From NCBI RefSeq assembly GCF_027604915.1, contig NZ_JAJAQC010000020.1, forward strand, positions 1 through 64,000: a stretch of 64,000 nucleotides of DNA. Reading direction: 5' to 3'. The notes beneath the pieces are model-generated. The model was not told where the DNA came from, made no database searches, and worked only from the letters and a program-made list of their open reading frames with translations. A program made the translations under genes and the position numbers. Below are positions 18,611 through 27,099 of this stretch, piece after piece. Position 1 is the first letter of the stretch, and the number at the start of each line of letters is the position of its first letter. The stretch is from Streptomonospora mangrovi (GTDB lineage Bacteria > Actinomycetota > Actinomycetes > Streptosporangiales > Streptosporangiaceae).

Positions 18611-21310
18611 ATGGTCCACCCCGAGTCCTCCGACCCCGACTCTCCCACCCGCAAGGTCGAGCCGGTCGCCGCGACCACCCGGCTCGACCCCCGGCGCGCC
18701 CGCACCCGCTGGGTCACCCGCATCCTGCGCCCCGGGGGCGAGCGCGCCGGCGCCGACCCCGCCGAGGCGCCCACCACCCCCCACACCCCCGCCGGGGCGT
18801 CCGGGGGCGCCACCCGGGTGCTGCGCGCCGCCACCCGCACCCTGCGGCGCCCCGCCGCGCCCGGCGTCCCCGGGCCGGCTGGGGCGTCCGGCTCCGCCGC
18901 CGGCCCCGCGCCGTGGTGGCGCCGGCTGCTGGCGCCGCTGGTGTCGTGGTTCCCCCGGCTGATCGCGCGGGTGGTGGTGGGACCGGCGGGCGAGATCGAC
19001 TACGCGGTGCCCGCGCAACTGCGCCGCGACTACCGCGTGCTGAGCCACATCGGCGCCGGCGGCGAGGCGGTGGTCTACCTGGCCGAGCCCCTGGGCGGCG
19101 AGGGCGCGCCCGCGCGCGTGGCGCTGAAGGTCTACCGCCCCGGCCACGACGTCAACCGGGAGCTGCTGGACCGGCTGCGCGCCCGCGGCGCCGCCGACCC
19201 CCACACCCCCGCCATCCACGGCTACGGCCGGGCGCGCAGCGCCTGGGGCGAGGACGTCGCCTGGGAGGCCCAGGAGTACTTCGCCGAGGGGTCGCTGCGC
19301 ACGGTGCTGGAGAAGGGCCCGGTCGATGAGGCGCGCGCCCGCGCGATCGTGGCGGGGATCGCCGAGTGCCTGCACCACTGGCAGGAGACCCTCCAGCACA
19401 ACCACACCGACGTCAAGCCCGAGAACCTGCTGATCCGCTCCCTGGATCCCCCGGTCTTCGCCCTCACCGACTTCGGCGGCGCCGTGCGCGCCACCATGAG
19501 CCGGGTCTACGGCGGCCTGGCCATCACCGAGGACTACGCCGCCCCCGAGGTCATCGAGGGCCGCCGCGAGGCGCCCGCCGCCTGGTGGTCGCTGGGCGTC
19601 ATGGTGCACGAACTGGTCACCGGGCGCCGCCCCGAGCGCGGCGAGAACTGGCTGACGGCGCGCACCACCGAGGTCGACGTGTCGGCCATCGCCGACGAGT
19701 CGTGGCGGCTGCTGGCGCGCGGCCTGCTCACCCCCGCCCCCTCGGCGCGCTGGGGCCACTCCGAGGTGGTCCAGTGGCTGGCCGGCGAGCGCCCCCGGAT
19801 CGTCACGCCGCACAGCCACGCGCCCATCCGCTTCGCCGACGCCTCCCACGACGACCCGCCGAGCCTGGCGTTCGACCTGCTGGACCGCTGGGACCGCGGC
19901 GAGGTCTGGCTGCGCACGCACTGGCCGACCCTGCGCACCTGGCTGGACCGCGAGGTCAACGACTACACCTTCGACCGCTCTTACCTCACCGACCTGGACG
20001 CCCACCCCGAGCGGGTGCACCTGGCCATCAGCGCGCTGGCCGCGCGCTACGTGCCGGGCATGCCGCCCCGCTACCGGGGTCTGGAGGTCAGCGCCGAGGG
20101 CGTGCTGGCCCTGGCCCAGGGCGACCGCAGCCGCCACGGGGTGCTGCGCGAGGCGCTGGAGATGGGCGCGCTGACGCTGGCCGCCCGCCACTGGTGCGGC
20201 CATCCCGGCTGCCGCGCCGAGGGGTCGGGGCGCTGCGCCCTGCTGGAGCACGTCCAGCACGAGGCCCCGCTGATCATGCGCCAGGTGCGGGCCACGGTGG
20301 ACCACCTGGCGGCCGGCCCGGCGGGTGCGGCGGGCGCGGCCGACCTGCCCGAGCACGCCTGGGACGGCGCCTGGGCGCAGGCGGTGGAGCTGGTGCTGGA
20401 CCCCGAGGCCGGCGGGCGGGCCCGGCGGCTGCTGCGCGCCCAGTCCTGGCACCCGCGCCACCGCAGCCCCGCGCCGCTGGTGGACTGGTGGCGCGAGCAG
20501 CGCGACACCGGGCTGCGCCGCCGCTCCACCGAGACCGCCACGCACGCGGCGCTGGTGTCCGCCAACCTGCTGCTGCCGGTCGCCGTGCGGCTGGGCGAGG
20601 TCCAGCGCGAGCGCGACCGGCGGGACAGCCGCTCGCGCCGCCGCGACCGCTGGGCGGCGGTGTCGGGCGCCGCCGCCGACCGCTGGGAGCGGGTGCGCGA
20701 GCGGCTCAACGCCGGGGTGCCCGGCCCGCACGATCCCTCCCGACCCGGCGCGCAGCGCGGGCCGTGGGGCACCGCGCCCTACGGCGCGCCGCTGAGCGAG
20801 GCCGACCGCGCCCGCGCCCGCCGCCGCGAGGAGGCCGAGCGGCGCCGCGTGGACCGGGGCATGCAGCAGATCGAGCGGGCGATGGGCGCCGGCCGCGCCC
20901 GCCGCTTCGCCTACCCGGCGGCGGTGGTGGGGCTGGTCGACGGGCTGGGCCGGGCGCTGCGCGCCGACGGCTTCTACCCCGACCCCGGCGGCCCGTTCGC
21001 CGGCGCCTACGAGTCCATGGTGGAGTTCACCCGCACCCCGCTGGTGACGGCGGTGGCCGACGCCGCCGGCGCGGTGGTGGGCCTGGTGCCCGGCGTGACC
21101 GAGGCGCGGTGGTGGCCGCCGGTGGTGCTGGCGGTCGTGCTGCTGGTCCTGGGCCGCGTCTCGGCGGGCAAGGCGCGCGCCCGCGTCCGGCTGACCGCCT
21201 ACCGCCTGGCGGTGGCCGGGTCGGTGCTGATGGCGGTCGTGGCGCTGTCCACGGGCCTGCTGACCCCCGCGGCCGGTGTGCTGATCCCGCTCTACAACAT
21301 CTTCGGCTGA
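18611..21310 (+). CDS. membrane-anchored Ser/Thr kinase with large unassigned C-terminal region
   Basis: 899 residues. Residues 1-120 are a Pro/Ala/Arg-rich tail. The kinase domain spans about 140-395: glycine loop IGAGGEAVVY (147-156), ATP-anchoring Lys173 (VALKVY), catalytic loop HTDVKPENLL (265-274; Asp267, Asn272, with Thr where HRD has Arg), DFG (287-289) and APE (311-313). Residues 400-660 form an unrecognised helical region with a Cys trio (529, 534, 542), then a highly charged, probably coiled segment (660-760) and two hydrophobic C-terminal stretches (about 834-850 and 863-895). Loss of the HRD Arg suggests it is not activated by loop phosphorylation. No extracellular PASTA domain. 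The C-terminal half matches no family I know. ATG at 18611; GAGGGA is 15 bases ahead. Confidence 0.85.
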   Translation: MVHPESSDPDSPTRKVEPVAATTRLDPRRARTRWVTRILRPGGERAGADPAEAPTTPHTPAGASGGATRVLRAATRTLRRPAAPGVPGPAGASGSAAGPAPWWRRLLAPLVSWFPRLIARVVVGPAGEIDYAVPAQLRRDYRVLSHIGAGGEAVVYLAEPLGGEGAPARVALKVYRPGHDVNRELLDRLRARGAADPHTPAIHGYGRARSAWGEDVAWEAQEYFAEGSLRTVLEKGPVDEARARAIVAGIAECLHHWQETLQHNHTDVKPENLLIRSLDPPVFALTDFGGAVRATMSRVYGGLAITEDYAAPEVIEGRREAPAAWWSLGVMVHELVTGRRPERGENWLTARTTEVDVSAIADESWRLLARGLLTPAPSARWGHSEVVQWLAGERPRIVTPHSHAPIRFADASHDDPPSLAFDLLDRWDRGEVWLRTHWPTLRTWLDREVNDYTFDRSYLTDLDAHPERVHLAISALAARYVPGMPPRYRGLEVSAEGVLALAQGDRSRHGVLREALEMGALTLAARHWCGHPGCRAEGSGRCALLEHVQHEAPLIMRQVRATVDHLAAGPAGAAGAADLPEHAWDGAWAQAVELVLDPEAGGRARRLLRAQSWHPRHRSPAPLVDWWREQRDTGLRRRSTETATHAALVSANLLLPVAVRLGEVQRERDRRDSRSRRRDRWAAVSGAAADRWERVRERLNAGVPGPHDPSRPGAQRGPWGTAPYGAPLSEADRARARRREEAERRRVDRGMQQIERAMGAGRARRFAYPAAVVGLVDGLGRALRADGFYPDPGGPFAGAYESMVEFTRTPLVTAVADAAGAVVGLVPGVTEARWWPPVVLAVVLLVLGRVSAGKARARVRLTAYRLAVAGSVLMAVVALSTGLLTPAAGVLIPLYNIFG

Positions 21311-21401
21311 AGTCTACGGCCGAAGTCTCGGACCGTCCGCGCCGCCCGCGCCGCACCGGCGGCGCGGGCGCGGCGCCGGACCGGGGCCGCGGCGGGCAGA
21401 C

Positions 21402-21407
21402 TATGAT
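21402..21407 (+). promoter_or_regulatory. candidate -10 of the epimerase gene
   Basis: TATGAT, close to the ideal -10, lies 38 bases before the GTG at 21445. It overlaps an in-frame ATG (21403) that could otherwise be read as an upstream start. The -35 is not clear. Confidence 0.4.
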
Positions 21408-21444
21408 CGCCCGGGATCGACAACGGAGCGGGAGGCGGTCTGCG

Positions 21445-22359
21445 GTGGGCGATGCGATCGAGTTGGCGGCGGGCGGCTACCGCGCCGTCGTCAGCCGCCG
21501 CGGGGCGGCCCTGTGCGGTCTGACGTGCGCGGACCAGGAACTGGTCTGGGGGTACGCGCCGGAGGAGGGACCCGCCTCCTACCAGGGGCAACTGCTGGCG
21601 CCCTGGCCCAACCGGGTCGCCGACGGCCGCTACCGCTTCGGCGGGCGCGAGCACCGGCTGGCGGTCACCGAGCCCGAACGCGGCACGGCCCTGCACGGCC
21701 TGGTGCACGCGGCGCCGTGGCTGCCGGTGGAGATCGCCGGGGACCGCGCGACGCTGACCCACGTGCTCGACGGCGCCGAGGGCTACCCGTTCCGGCTCGC
21801 GCTGAGCGTCACCTACACCCTGGACCCGGTGGCCGGGCTGGAGGTCGCGGTCGAGGCGCGCAACACCGGCGACGGCCCGGCGCCCTACGGCGTGGGCGCC
21901 CACCCCTACCTGCGGGTGCCGCTGCCGCTGGACGACGCGGTGCTGCGCCTGCCCGCGGGTAAGCGGTTGCCGGTGGACGGCCGGCTGCTGCCCGCCGGTC
22001 CGCCCGAGCCGGTGGCGGGCACCGAGCACGACTTCCGCACGCCCCGGCGCATCGGCACGACCGCCTTCGACACCGCGTTCACGGATCTGGAGCGCGATGC
22101 CGAAGGGCGGGCGTGGACGGTGCTGGCCGCGCAGGGGCGCGCCGTGGGCGTGTGGGCCGACCGCTCCTACGGCTGGCTCCAGGTCTTCAGCGCCGAGGGT
22201 CTGCCCGGCGGCCTGGCGCGCAGCGCGTTCGCGGTGGAGCCCATGACGTGCCCGCCGGACGCGTTCAACTCGGGGACTGATCTGCTGGTGCTGGAGCCCG
22301 GTGCCGAGGCCGTGCGGTCGCGGTTCGGCATCCGCGCGGTGGACCCGGGCGAGGCGTAG
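21445..22359 (+). CDS. aldose 1-epimerase family protein
   Basis: A 304-residue galactose mutarotase-like beta-sandwich protein. The substrate pocket motifs are present: LLAPWPNRVADGRYRFGG (about 48-65), GTALHGLVHAAPW (about 77-89) with one active-site His, YGVGAHPYLRVP (about 149-160) with the second His, and a C-terminal AVEPMTCPPDAFN carrying the catalytic Glu. Members interconvert sugar anomers; some act on glucose 6-phosphate, and the substrate here is unknown. GTG at 21445 has GGGAGG ten bases ahead; ATG at 21403 is the alternative. Confidence 0.88.
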   Translation: MGDAIELAAGGYRAVVSRRGAALCGLTCADQELVWGYAPEEGPASYQGQLLAPWPNRVADGRYRFGGREHRLAVTEPERGTALHGLVHAAPWLPVEIAGDRATLTHVLDGAEGYPFRLALSVTYTLDPVAGLEVAVEARNTGDGPAPYGVGAHPYLRVPLPLDDAVLRLPAGKRLPVDGRLLPAGPPEPVAGTEHDFRTPRRIGTTAFDTAFTDLERDAEGRAWTVLAAQGRAVGVWADRSYGWLQVFSAEGLPGGLARSAFAVEPMTCPPDAFNSGTDLLVLEPGAEAVRSRFGIRAVDPGEA

Positions 22360-22360
22360 G

Positions 22361-22381
22361 CCCCGGCCCCGCGAACCGGGG
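22361..22381. terminator. possible terminator between convergent genes
   Basis: CCCCGG/CCGGGG arms (22361-22366, 22376-22381) with a nine-base loop directly after the epimerase stop and before the convergent NTP-transferase gene. No U-run. Confidence 0.35.
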
Positions 22382-22475
22382 TGGTCCCGCCCGGGGCGGC
22401 GGTGTCGGCGGTGGTCGGTGGCGGAGCCGGCGGGCGCGGCGGGGTTTGGGCACGCCCGAAACGGCAGGACGGGGG

Positions 22476-23117
22476 TCAGCCCGGCTGGTGCGGCGCCGCC
22501 TGGGGCGTGTCGAGGGAGTGGCTGAGGCGGGCGAGGTCTTCGGGGGTGTCGATGTCGTCGGGGCTCGCGACGTCGTCGCAGGGGACCGTGGTCACCAGGT
22601 GGGAATAGGCCCGCAGGAACGGCCGGGCGCCGACGTCGCCCTCGGCGAGGGCGTGCACGCTCGGCCAGTGCTCGCGGCCCAGCAGGACCGGGTTGCGCAG
22701 GTTGCCCGAGTAGGTGGCGGCGGCCGCACGGGCGCCGTCGCCGTAGGCGTCGAGCAGCCGGCGCACCGCCGCGGTGGTCACCAGCGGCTGGTCGGCCAGT
22801 GCCACGACGACCGCGTCGACCTCCTCGGGCATGGCGTCCAGGCCGGTGCGCAGCGAGGACCCCATGCCTGAGTCCCAGTCGGGGTTGTGCACCGGGGTGG
22901 CGTGCTCGACCTCCACCTCGGCGGCACCCGTCACGACGTAGACCGGTGCGCACCCCGCGTCGCGCAGGAGCCGCACCCCACGGTCGACCAGCCGCTCCCC
23001 GGCCACCTTGATCAGCGCCTTGGGACGGCCCAGCCGACTCCCCTCCCCCGCGGCCAGCAACAGCCCGGCGATCGACGTGCCGTCGGTGCCGTTCGTGCTC
23101 TGCTCGCGTGTGGTCAT
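22476..23117 (-). CDS. MocA/MobA-like nucleotidyltransferase
   Basis: A 213-residue NTP-transferase-3 family protein. The nucleotide-binding signature LLLAAGEGSRLGRPKAL is at 19-35 and the metal-binding Asp follows in VVVALADQPLV (about 106-116). The shape fits molybdenum-cofactor cytidylyltransferase (MocA), which makes MCD for xanthine-dehydrogenase-type enzymes. The neighbouring XdhC homologue supports that reading, but no molybdo-hydroxylase gene is present. ATG at 23117. Alternative: a generic guanylyl- or cytidylyltransferase. Confidence 0.8.
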   Translation of the reverse strand: MTTREQSTNGTDGTSIAGLLLAAGEGSRLGRPKALIKVAGERLVDRGVRLLRDAGCAPVYVVTGAAEVEVEHATPVHNPDWDSGMGSSLRTGLDAMPEEVDAVVVALADQPLVTTAAVRRLLDAYGDGARAAAATYSGNLRNPVLLGREHWPSVHALAEGDVGARPFLRAYSHLVTTVPCDDVASPDDIDTPEDLARLSHSLDTPQAAPHQPG

Positions 23118-23348
23118 GACGTGATGATGCCACGCCCGCTGCCGCCGGGGACGGGGAGTTCGCGCTCCCTTCCGCCGGCTGCGGGCCGAAATCCGGTGAC
23201 TCCGGGAGGATCTGGGCGAACGATCGAGGGCGTTACCGGACAGGGTGACCGGTTCCGGCCGTCTGCGCCCCCGCGCTCGGGCGTGTCAGGGCGGGGCGGC
23301 GGTGCCGCGCGCGGCGCGGGGGCCGGGCGGGGCGCCGCCGCCCGATGG

Positions 23349-24515
23349 TCAGCGGGTGCCCGCCGGCCGGCGCGCGGCCTCGGCGAGCGGGCCGCCGCGC
23401 CCGGAGGCGGGCGGGTCGATGTGGATGCGGCCCTCGGTGCCCGACAGGGGGCGGCCGCTGCCACCCCAGCGGGTCTGGATGAGTTCGGCGGCGATGGAGA
23501 CGGCGGTCTCCTCGGGTGTGCGGGCGCCGAGGTCCAGCCCGATGGGCGAGCGCAGGCGCGCCAGGCGGTCCTCGGGGATGCCGGCCTCGCGCAGTCGGGC
23601 CAGGCGGTCGTCGTGGGTGCGGCGGCTGCCCATGGCCCCGATGTAGCCGGCCGGCGTGCGCAGGGCGACCTCCAGCACCGGGACGTCGAACTTGGGGTCG
23701 TGGGTGAGGACGCAGATGGCGGTGCGCTCGTCGATCTGGGCCTCGATCTCGGCGAGGAAGACGTGCGGCCACTTCACGACGACCTCGTCGGCCTTGGGGA
23801 ACCGCTTGGCGGTGGCGAAGACCGGGCGGGCGTCGCACACGGTCACGCGGTAGCCCAGGTAGGCGCCGATGTCGGTGACGGCCGCCGCGAAGTCGATGGC
23901 GCCGAACACCAGCATGCGGGGCGCGGGCGCGAAGGACTGGACGAACACCTCCAGGTCGTCGCCGCGCCGCTCGCCCCGGGCGCCGTAGCGCAGGATGCCG
24001 GTGCTGCCCTGGGCGAGCATGCCGCGCGCGTCGTCGTCGACGGCGGCCTCCAGGCGGCTGCCGCCGAGGTCGCCCTCGGCGCGGTCGGGCCAGATGACGC
24101 GGCGGGCGCCCAGCCGCCCGGGGCCGCCGGCGACGGTGGCCACGGCCACCGGGCGGTGCGCCTGGATGTCGGCGATGACCTCGCCCAGGTGGGGGTGGCG
24201 GGCGGGGTCGACCGGCTCGACCAGGACGTGCAGGGTGCCGCCGCAGGTCAGGCCGACCGCGAAGGCGTCGTCGTCGCTGACGCCGTAGGTGGCTCTGCGG
24301 GCGCGGCCCTCGGCGATGACCTCCTGGGCGAGTTCGTAGACGGCGCCCTCGACGCAGCCGCCGGAGACGCTTCCGGCGACTTCGCCGGTGGGGGCGACGG
24401 CCATGGCCGCGCCGGGTTCGCGCGGGGAGCTGCGGTAGGTGTCGATGACGGTCGCCAGGGCGAAGGTGTCGCCCGAGGCGTACAGTTCGGCGACGGCCGT
24501 GCGGATGTCACGCAC
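23349..24515 (-). CDS. XdhC/CoxI family maturation protein
   Basis: A 388-residue XdhC-type protein; XdhC binds molybdenum cofactor, protects it during sulfuration and inserts it into xanthine-dehydrogenase-like enzymes. The N-terminal XdhC_CoxI domain shows FALATVIDTYRSSPREPGAAM (about 17-37) and GSVSGGCVEGAVY (about 47-59); the C-terminal Rossmann domain shows MLVFGAIDFAAAV near 215 and the conserved YIGAMGSRRTHDDRLARLRE near 305. Of three candidate GTGs I use 24515, which has AAAGGAG at proper distance and opens VRDIRTAVAELY. The nucleotidyltransferase gene follows 231 bases later on the same strand. Confidence 0.88.
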   Translation of the reverse strand: MRDIRTAVAELYASGDTFALATVIDTYRSSPREPGAAMAVAPTGEVAGSVSGGCVEGAVYELAQEVIAEGRARRATYGVSDDDAFAVGLTCGGTLHVLVEPVDPARHPHLGEVIADIQAHRPVAVATVAGGPGRLGARRVIWPDRAEGDLGGSRLEAAVDDDARGMLAQGSTGILRYGARGERRGDDLEVFVQSFAPAPRMLVFGAIDFAAAVTDIGAYLGYRVTVCDARPVFATAKRFPKADEVVVKWPHVFLAEIEAQIDERTAICVLTHDPKFDVPVLEVALRTPAGYIGAMGSRRTHDDRLARLREAGIPEDRLARLRSPIGLDLGARTPEETAVSIAAELIQTRWGGSGRPLSGTEGRIHIDPPASGRGGPLAEAARRPAGTR

Positions 24516-24744
24516 GGGCACTCCTTTCCAGGACCCGCCCGCCGGTGGCGGCGAGGGCGGGTGGTTGCGGCGTGTCCGGCCGGCCCGGACACGGGGCCGC
24601 CGGCGGCGCGGGCGCCCCCGGCCGCGGCGGGCCGGGGCGGGTTCGGCGCCCGTGCGGCGCGGGAGGGGAAGGAGCGGGGCACCGGAGCGCCCGGCGGCGG
24701 CCGCGTGCGCGGCGCCGCCGGGCGGCGGCGGACGTGTGCGCCAT
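24508..24744 (-). CDS. doubtful small reading frame upstream of xdhC
   Basis: ATG at 24744 has a very strong ribosome site (GGGGGGAGG, seven bases ahead) and a TAGCCT -10-like hexamer (24777-24782) further up. It encodes 78 Arg/Pro/Ala-rich residues resembling no family and ends 8 bases inside the xdhC gene. It may be a coupling leader for xdhC or simply a chance frame in GC-rich sequence. Apart from it, the 24516-24853 gap holds nothing I recognise. Confidence 0.25.
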   Translation of the reverse strand: MAHTSAAARRRRARGRRRALRCPAPSPPAPHGRRTRPGPPRPGAPAPPAAPCPGRPDTPQPPALAATGGRVLERSARA

Positions 24745-24853
24745 GGCCCGGCCTCCCCCCTCGTTCCCTGGTGGCCAGGCTAGTTGGTTGAAGGCGCGCA
24801 CACAGCGGTGTCCACAGGTGCTTTCCCGCCCGCCGGGAGCGGCGGGCGGCGGG

Positions 24854-25606
24854 TCAGGCGGACAGCAGCCCGATGAGGTCGACGATGACGATGCCCAGCA
24901 GGGCCGCCCAGATCAGGGCGGCGACAACGGTGATGCGGGGACGCCGGTGGTGGGACGACCCCTGTCGCGTGCGCTCGGTGCGCCGGGTGTCGGTGTCCAT
25001 ACCCTTATGACGCACCGGTGGCGCTCCGTGTTCAACCGATTTTCCCGCGCCCGGGGCGGAGGCGCGAAGGCGCGGACCCCGCACCCCGGCCCACAGCACC
25101 AGCCCCGCCCCCAGCGTGAGGAACAGCGCCATGGCGACGACCGCCTGGGTGCCGTCGGCGAACCAGCCGGTGGCGAACTGGGGCACGTGGTCGTCGCCGC
25201 GTCCGGGCGGGCGGCCCACCACGACCAGCAGGATCCCGGGCGCGGCCGCCAGGCAGCGCAGCGCGCGGGTCATGCCCGGCAGGCAGTACCACAGGCTCAG
25301 CGCGATGTAGCCGGCCGCGGTCGCGGCCAGGGCGAACCAGAGTCCGTGCGCGGCCGGCGGCACGGTGACCGCCACCATGCTCAGCGGCGTCTGGTTCACC
25401 GCGACCAGCGCCGCCAGCGCCGCGCCCAGGCACAGTGTGGTGAAGGCGGCGCGCCCGGCGCGCTCGCCCGGGGTCCGCCGGGGCGGCGGGAGCCGCCAGG
25501 TGCCGTCGCGCCGGCGCGGATCGCCGGAGACGTGGTGGCGCCGCCGCGCCCGGCGGCCGCGCGGGGGCGGTTCTCCCCCGGTGCGCCAGGGCGGGCGCCG
25601 ACTCAC
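24854..25606 (-). CDS. hypothetical membrane protein (paralogue of next gene)
   Basis: A 250-residue protein of unknown function. A basic, Pro-rich N-terminus contains SGDPRRR (27-33), then four or five hydrophobic segments between about 52 and 170 (AFTTLCLGAALAALVAVN, LWFALAATAAGYIALSLWY, LAAAPGILLVVVG, AVVAMALFLTLGAGLVLW), a charged linker and a last helix at 222-248. The last 48 codons could also be read alone from an internal ATG at 25000 as a one-helix peptide. GTG at 25606 with GGAG eight bases ahead. Its neighbour at 25727-26257 shares the N-terminal motif and the helix plan, so the two look like an old tandem duplication. Confidence 0.6.
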   Translation of the reverse strand: MSRRPPWRTGGEPPPRGRRARRRHHVSGDPRRRDGTWRLPPPRRTPGERAGRAAFTTLCLGAALAALVAVNQTPLSMVAVTVPPAAHGLWFALAATAAGYIALSLWYCLPGMTRALRCLAAAPGILLVVVGRPPGRGDDHVPQFATGWFADGTQAVVAMALFLTLGAGLVLWAGVRGPRLRASAPGAGKSVEHGAPPVRHKGMDTDTRRTERTRQGSSHHRRPRITVVAALIWAALLGIVIVDLIGLLSA

Positions 25607-25726
25607 GGGCGGGCTCCGGCGCGCGGCCGGCGGCGCGGGCGGAAAGGAAGGCGCGGGGGGATGGCGTCCATGGCGTGCGGTACACCACAGTGCCCCGCCC
25701 GGCGGCGCCCCGGCGCGGCGGGCGGA

Positions 25727-26257
25727 TCAGCGCCGTCGGGCGCGCAGGCGGCCGACCAGGGGGGCGATGCCGAGCGCGAAGAAGCCGGCGCCGATGGCGC
25801 AGATGACGACGCCGCTGACGACCGCGCCGGCCGGGGAGTCGATCCGCTCGCTGGTGGACGCGGCGTCCACGGGGTCCAGCGCGGCGGCCGCCCCCATCAC
25901 CGCGATCGCGGCGCCCGGCACCCAGGCGACGTAGCGCAGCCGGCGGGTGAGCCGGGGCACCCACGCCGACAGCCCCAGCACGGTCCCGGCGGCGAACATC
26001 GCCGCGCAGGCGAACGCGGCGGCTAACTCGTGGAGGGCCAGGGTCCCGGGCTCCCCCCGCAGCCGGGCGGCCGCGTCGGGCACGAGCGCGACCAGGGCCG
26101 CGGCCAGCAGCAGCGCGCAGAAGGCGGCGAGCAGCGCGGGGCCCACGCGGTCGGGGACCCGGCGATGGGGCGGCAGGCCCCGGCGCCGCGGGTCGCCGGA
26201 GAGCCCTTGGCGGCGCCGCCGACGCTCTCGGACACGGTTGCGCGAACGGGGGCTCAC
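25727..26257 (-). CDS. hypothetical four-helix membrane protein
   Basis: A 176-residue protein with an Arg-rich N-terminus including GLSGDPRRRGLPPHRR (18-33), then four hydrophobic stretches (about 42-60, 78-97, 108-124 and 147-168) and a basic C-terminus. No family recognised. GTG at 26257 follows GAGGGGACC. It lies 292 bases downstream of the PH-domain gene (26258-26549; this gap shows only GC-rich, CGCGAC-repetitive sequence) and 120 bases upstream of its paralogue, all on one strand, so the pair may be read from the riboflavin operon or from their own promoter. Confidence 0.6.
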   Translation of the reverse strand: MSPRSRNRVRERRRRRQGLSGDPRRRGLPPHRRVPDRVGPALLAAFCALLLAAALVALVPDAAARLRGEPGTLALHELAAAFACAAMFAAGTVLGLSAWVPRLTRRLRYVAWVPGAAIAVMGAAAALDPVDAASTSERIDSPAGAVVSGVVICAIGAGFFALGIAPLVGRLRARRR

Positions 26258-26549
26258 CGGCGGTCCCCTCGCGAGGGACCGGGCGCGCTGCCCGGCGCGG
26301 GGCGCCGCGCGTGGTCAGAGCCGGGACGCGGCGGGCGGCGCGACGCGTGCTCAAAACCGGGACGCGACACGCGATGCGACGCGCACCCCGGACTCGACGC
26401 GCGATACGGCGCGTGCCCGCCTCTTGGCGGCGCCGCGCCGCCTCCGGCCGCGCCCGCCGCGTGCGCGCGGCCGCGGTCCTGCGGGCGCCGCCCTCCCGCG
26501 CCGCCCCGCGAGGGGCGGCCGCAGAGGGCGCGCGCCGGGCGGCCGCGCC

Positions 26550-27023
26550 TCACGCCGGGCGGGGCGGCTCCTGGGCCTCGCCCCGGTGGCGCAGCAGCGC
26601 CTGGAACTGGGCGAGGTTGGCCCGCGCCAGGTCGCCGTCGTTGCTCTGGACGCCCATCACGGCCAGCGTGGACCCGTCGGTGAGGTCGAGGCTGGGCCAG
26701 GGCTCGCCCACCGGCATGCGGGCGTCCACGATCTCGGGCCACTCCAGCACGTGGGTGCGGATGCTGTTCACCACGGTGACCCGGGTCTCGGTGGCGGTGA
26801 GGCGGGGCCGGGCCAGCAGGTGCATCACGCCCACGCCGACCAGGCCGAGCGCGACCAGGCCGAGCCGGTCGGCCAGCCGCCAGTCCGCCGGCAGGACGAC
26901 CGCCAGCGCCACCATGGTCGCCATGATCACCGCGGCGAGCCCGTAGCCGACGATCCGCATGTTGCGGGGCCGCCATGTCACCGGCAGGTCCGGGACCGGC
27001 ACCTCGGCGGCGTCGTCCACCAT
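26550..27023 (-). CDS. PH-domain membrane protein
   Basis: A 157-residue protein with two membrane helices (about 28-46 and 52-70) followed by a bacterial PH-like (PH_6 type) domain: RLTATETRVTVVNSIRTHVLEWPEIVDARM. Such proteins commonly follow ribH in actinobacterial riboflavin operons, but their role is unknown. ATG at 27023 with GAAAGAAG ahead. It starts 76 bases after the ribH stop on the same strand, so co-transcription with the rib genes is likely. Confidence 0.85.
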   Translation of the reverse strand: MVDDAAEVPVPDLPVTWRPRNMRIVGYGLAAVIMATMVALAVVLPADWRLADRLGLVALGLVGVGVMHLLARPRLTATETRVTVVNSIRTHVLEWPEIVDARMPVGEPWPSLDLTDGSTLAVMGVQSNDGDLARANLAQFQALLRHRGEAQEPPRPA

Positions 27024-27099
27024 GTCGTCTTCTTTCGCGTCTCCAGGCCGCACGCGGCGCCCTTCTCCTCGGGTGGTGCAACGGGGTCGGCGCGCGGAC

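Noticed and set aside
24854-25000. Separate 48-residue one-helix gene
   Set aside because: It is in frame with, and the natural C-terminus of, the 250-residue membrane protein; its own ribosome site is too close to the ATG.
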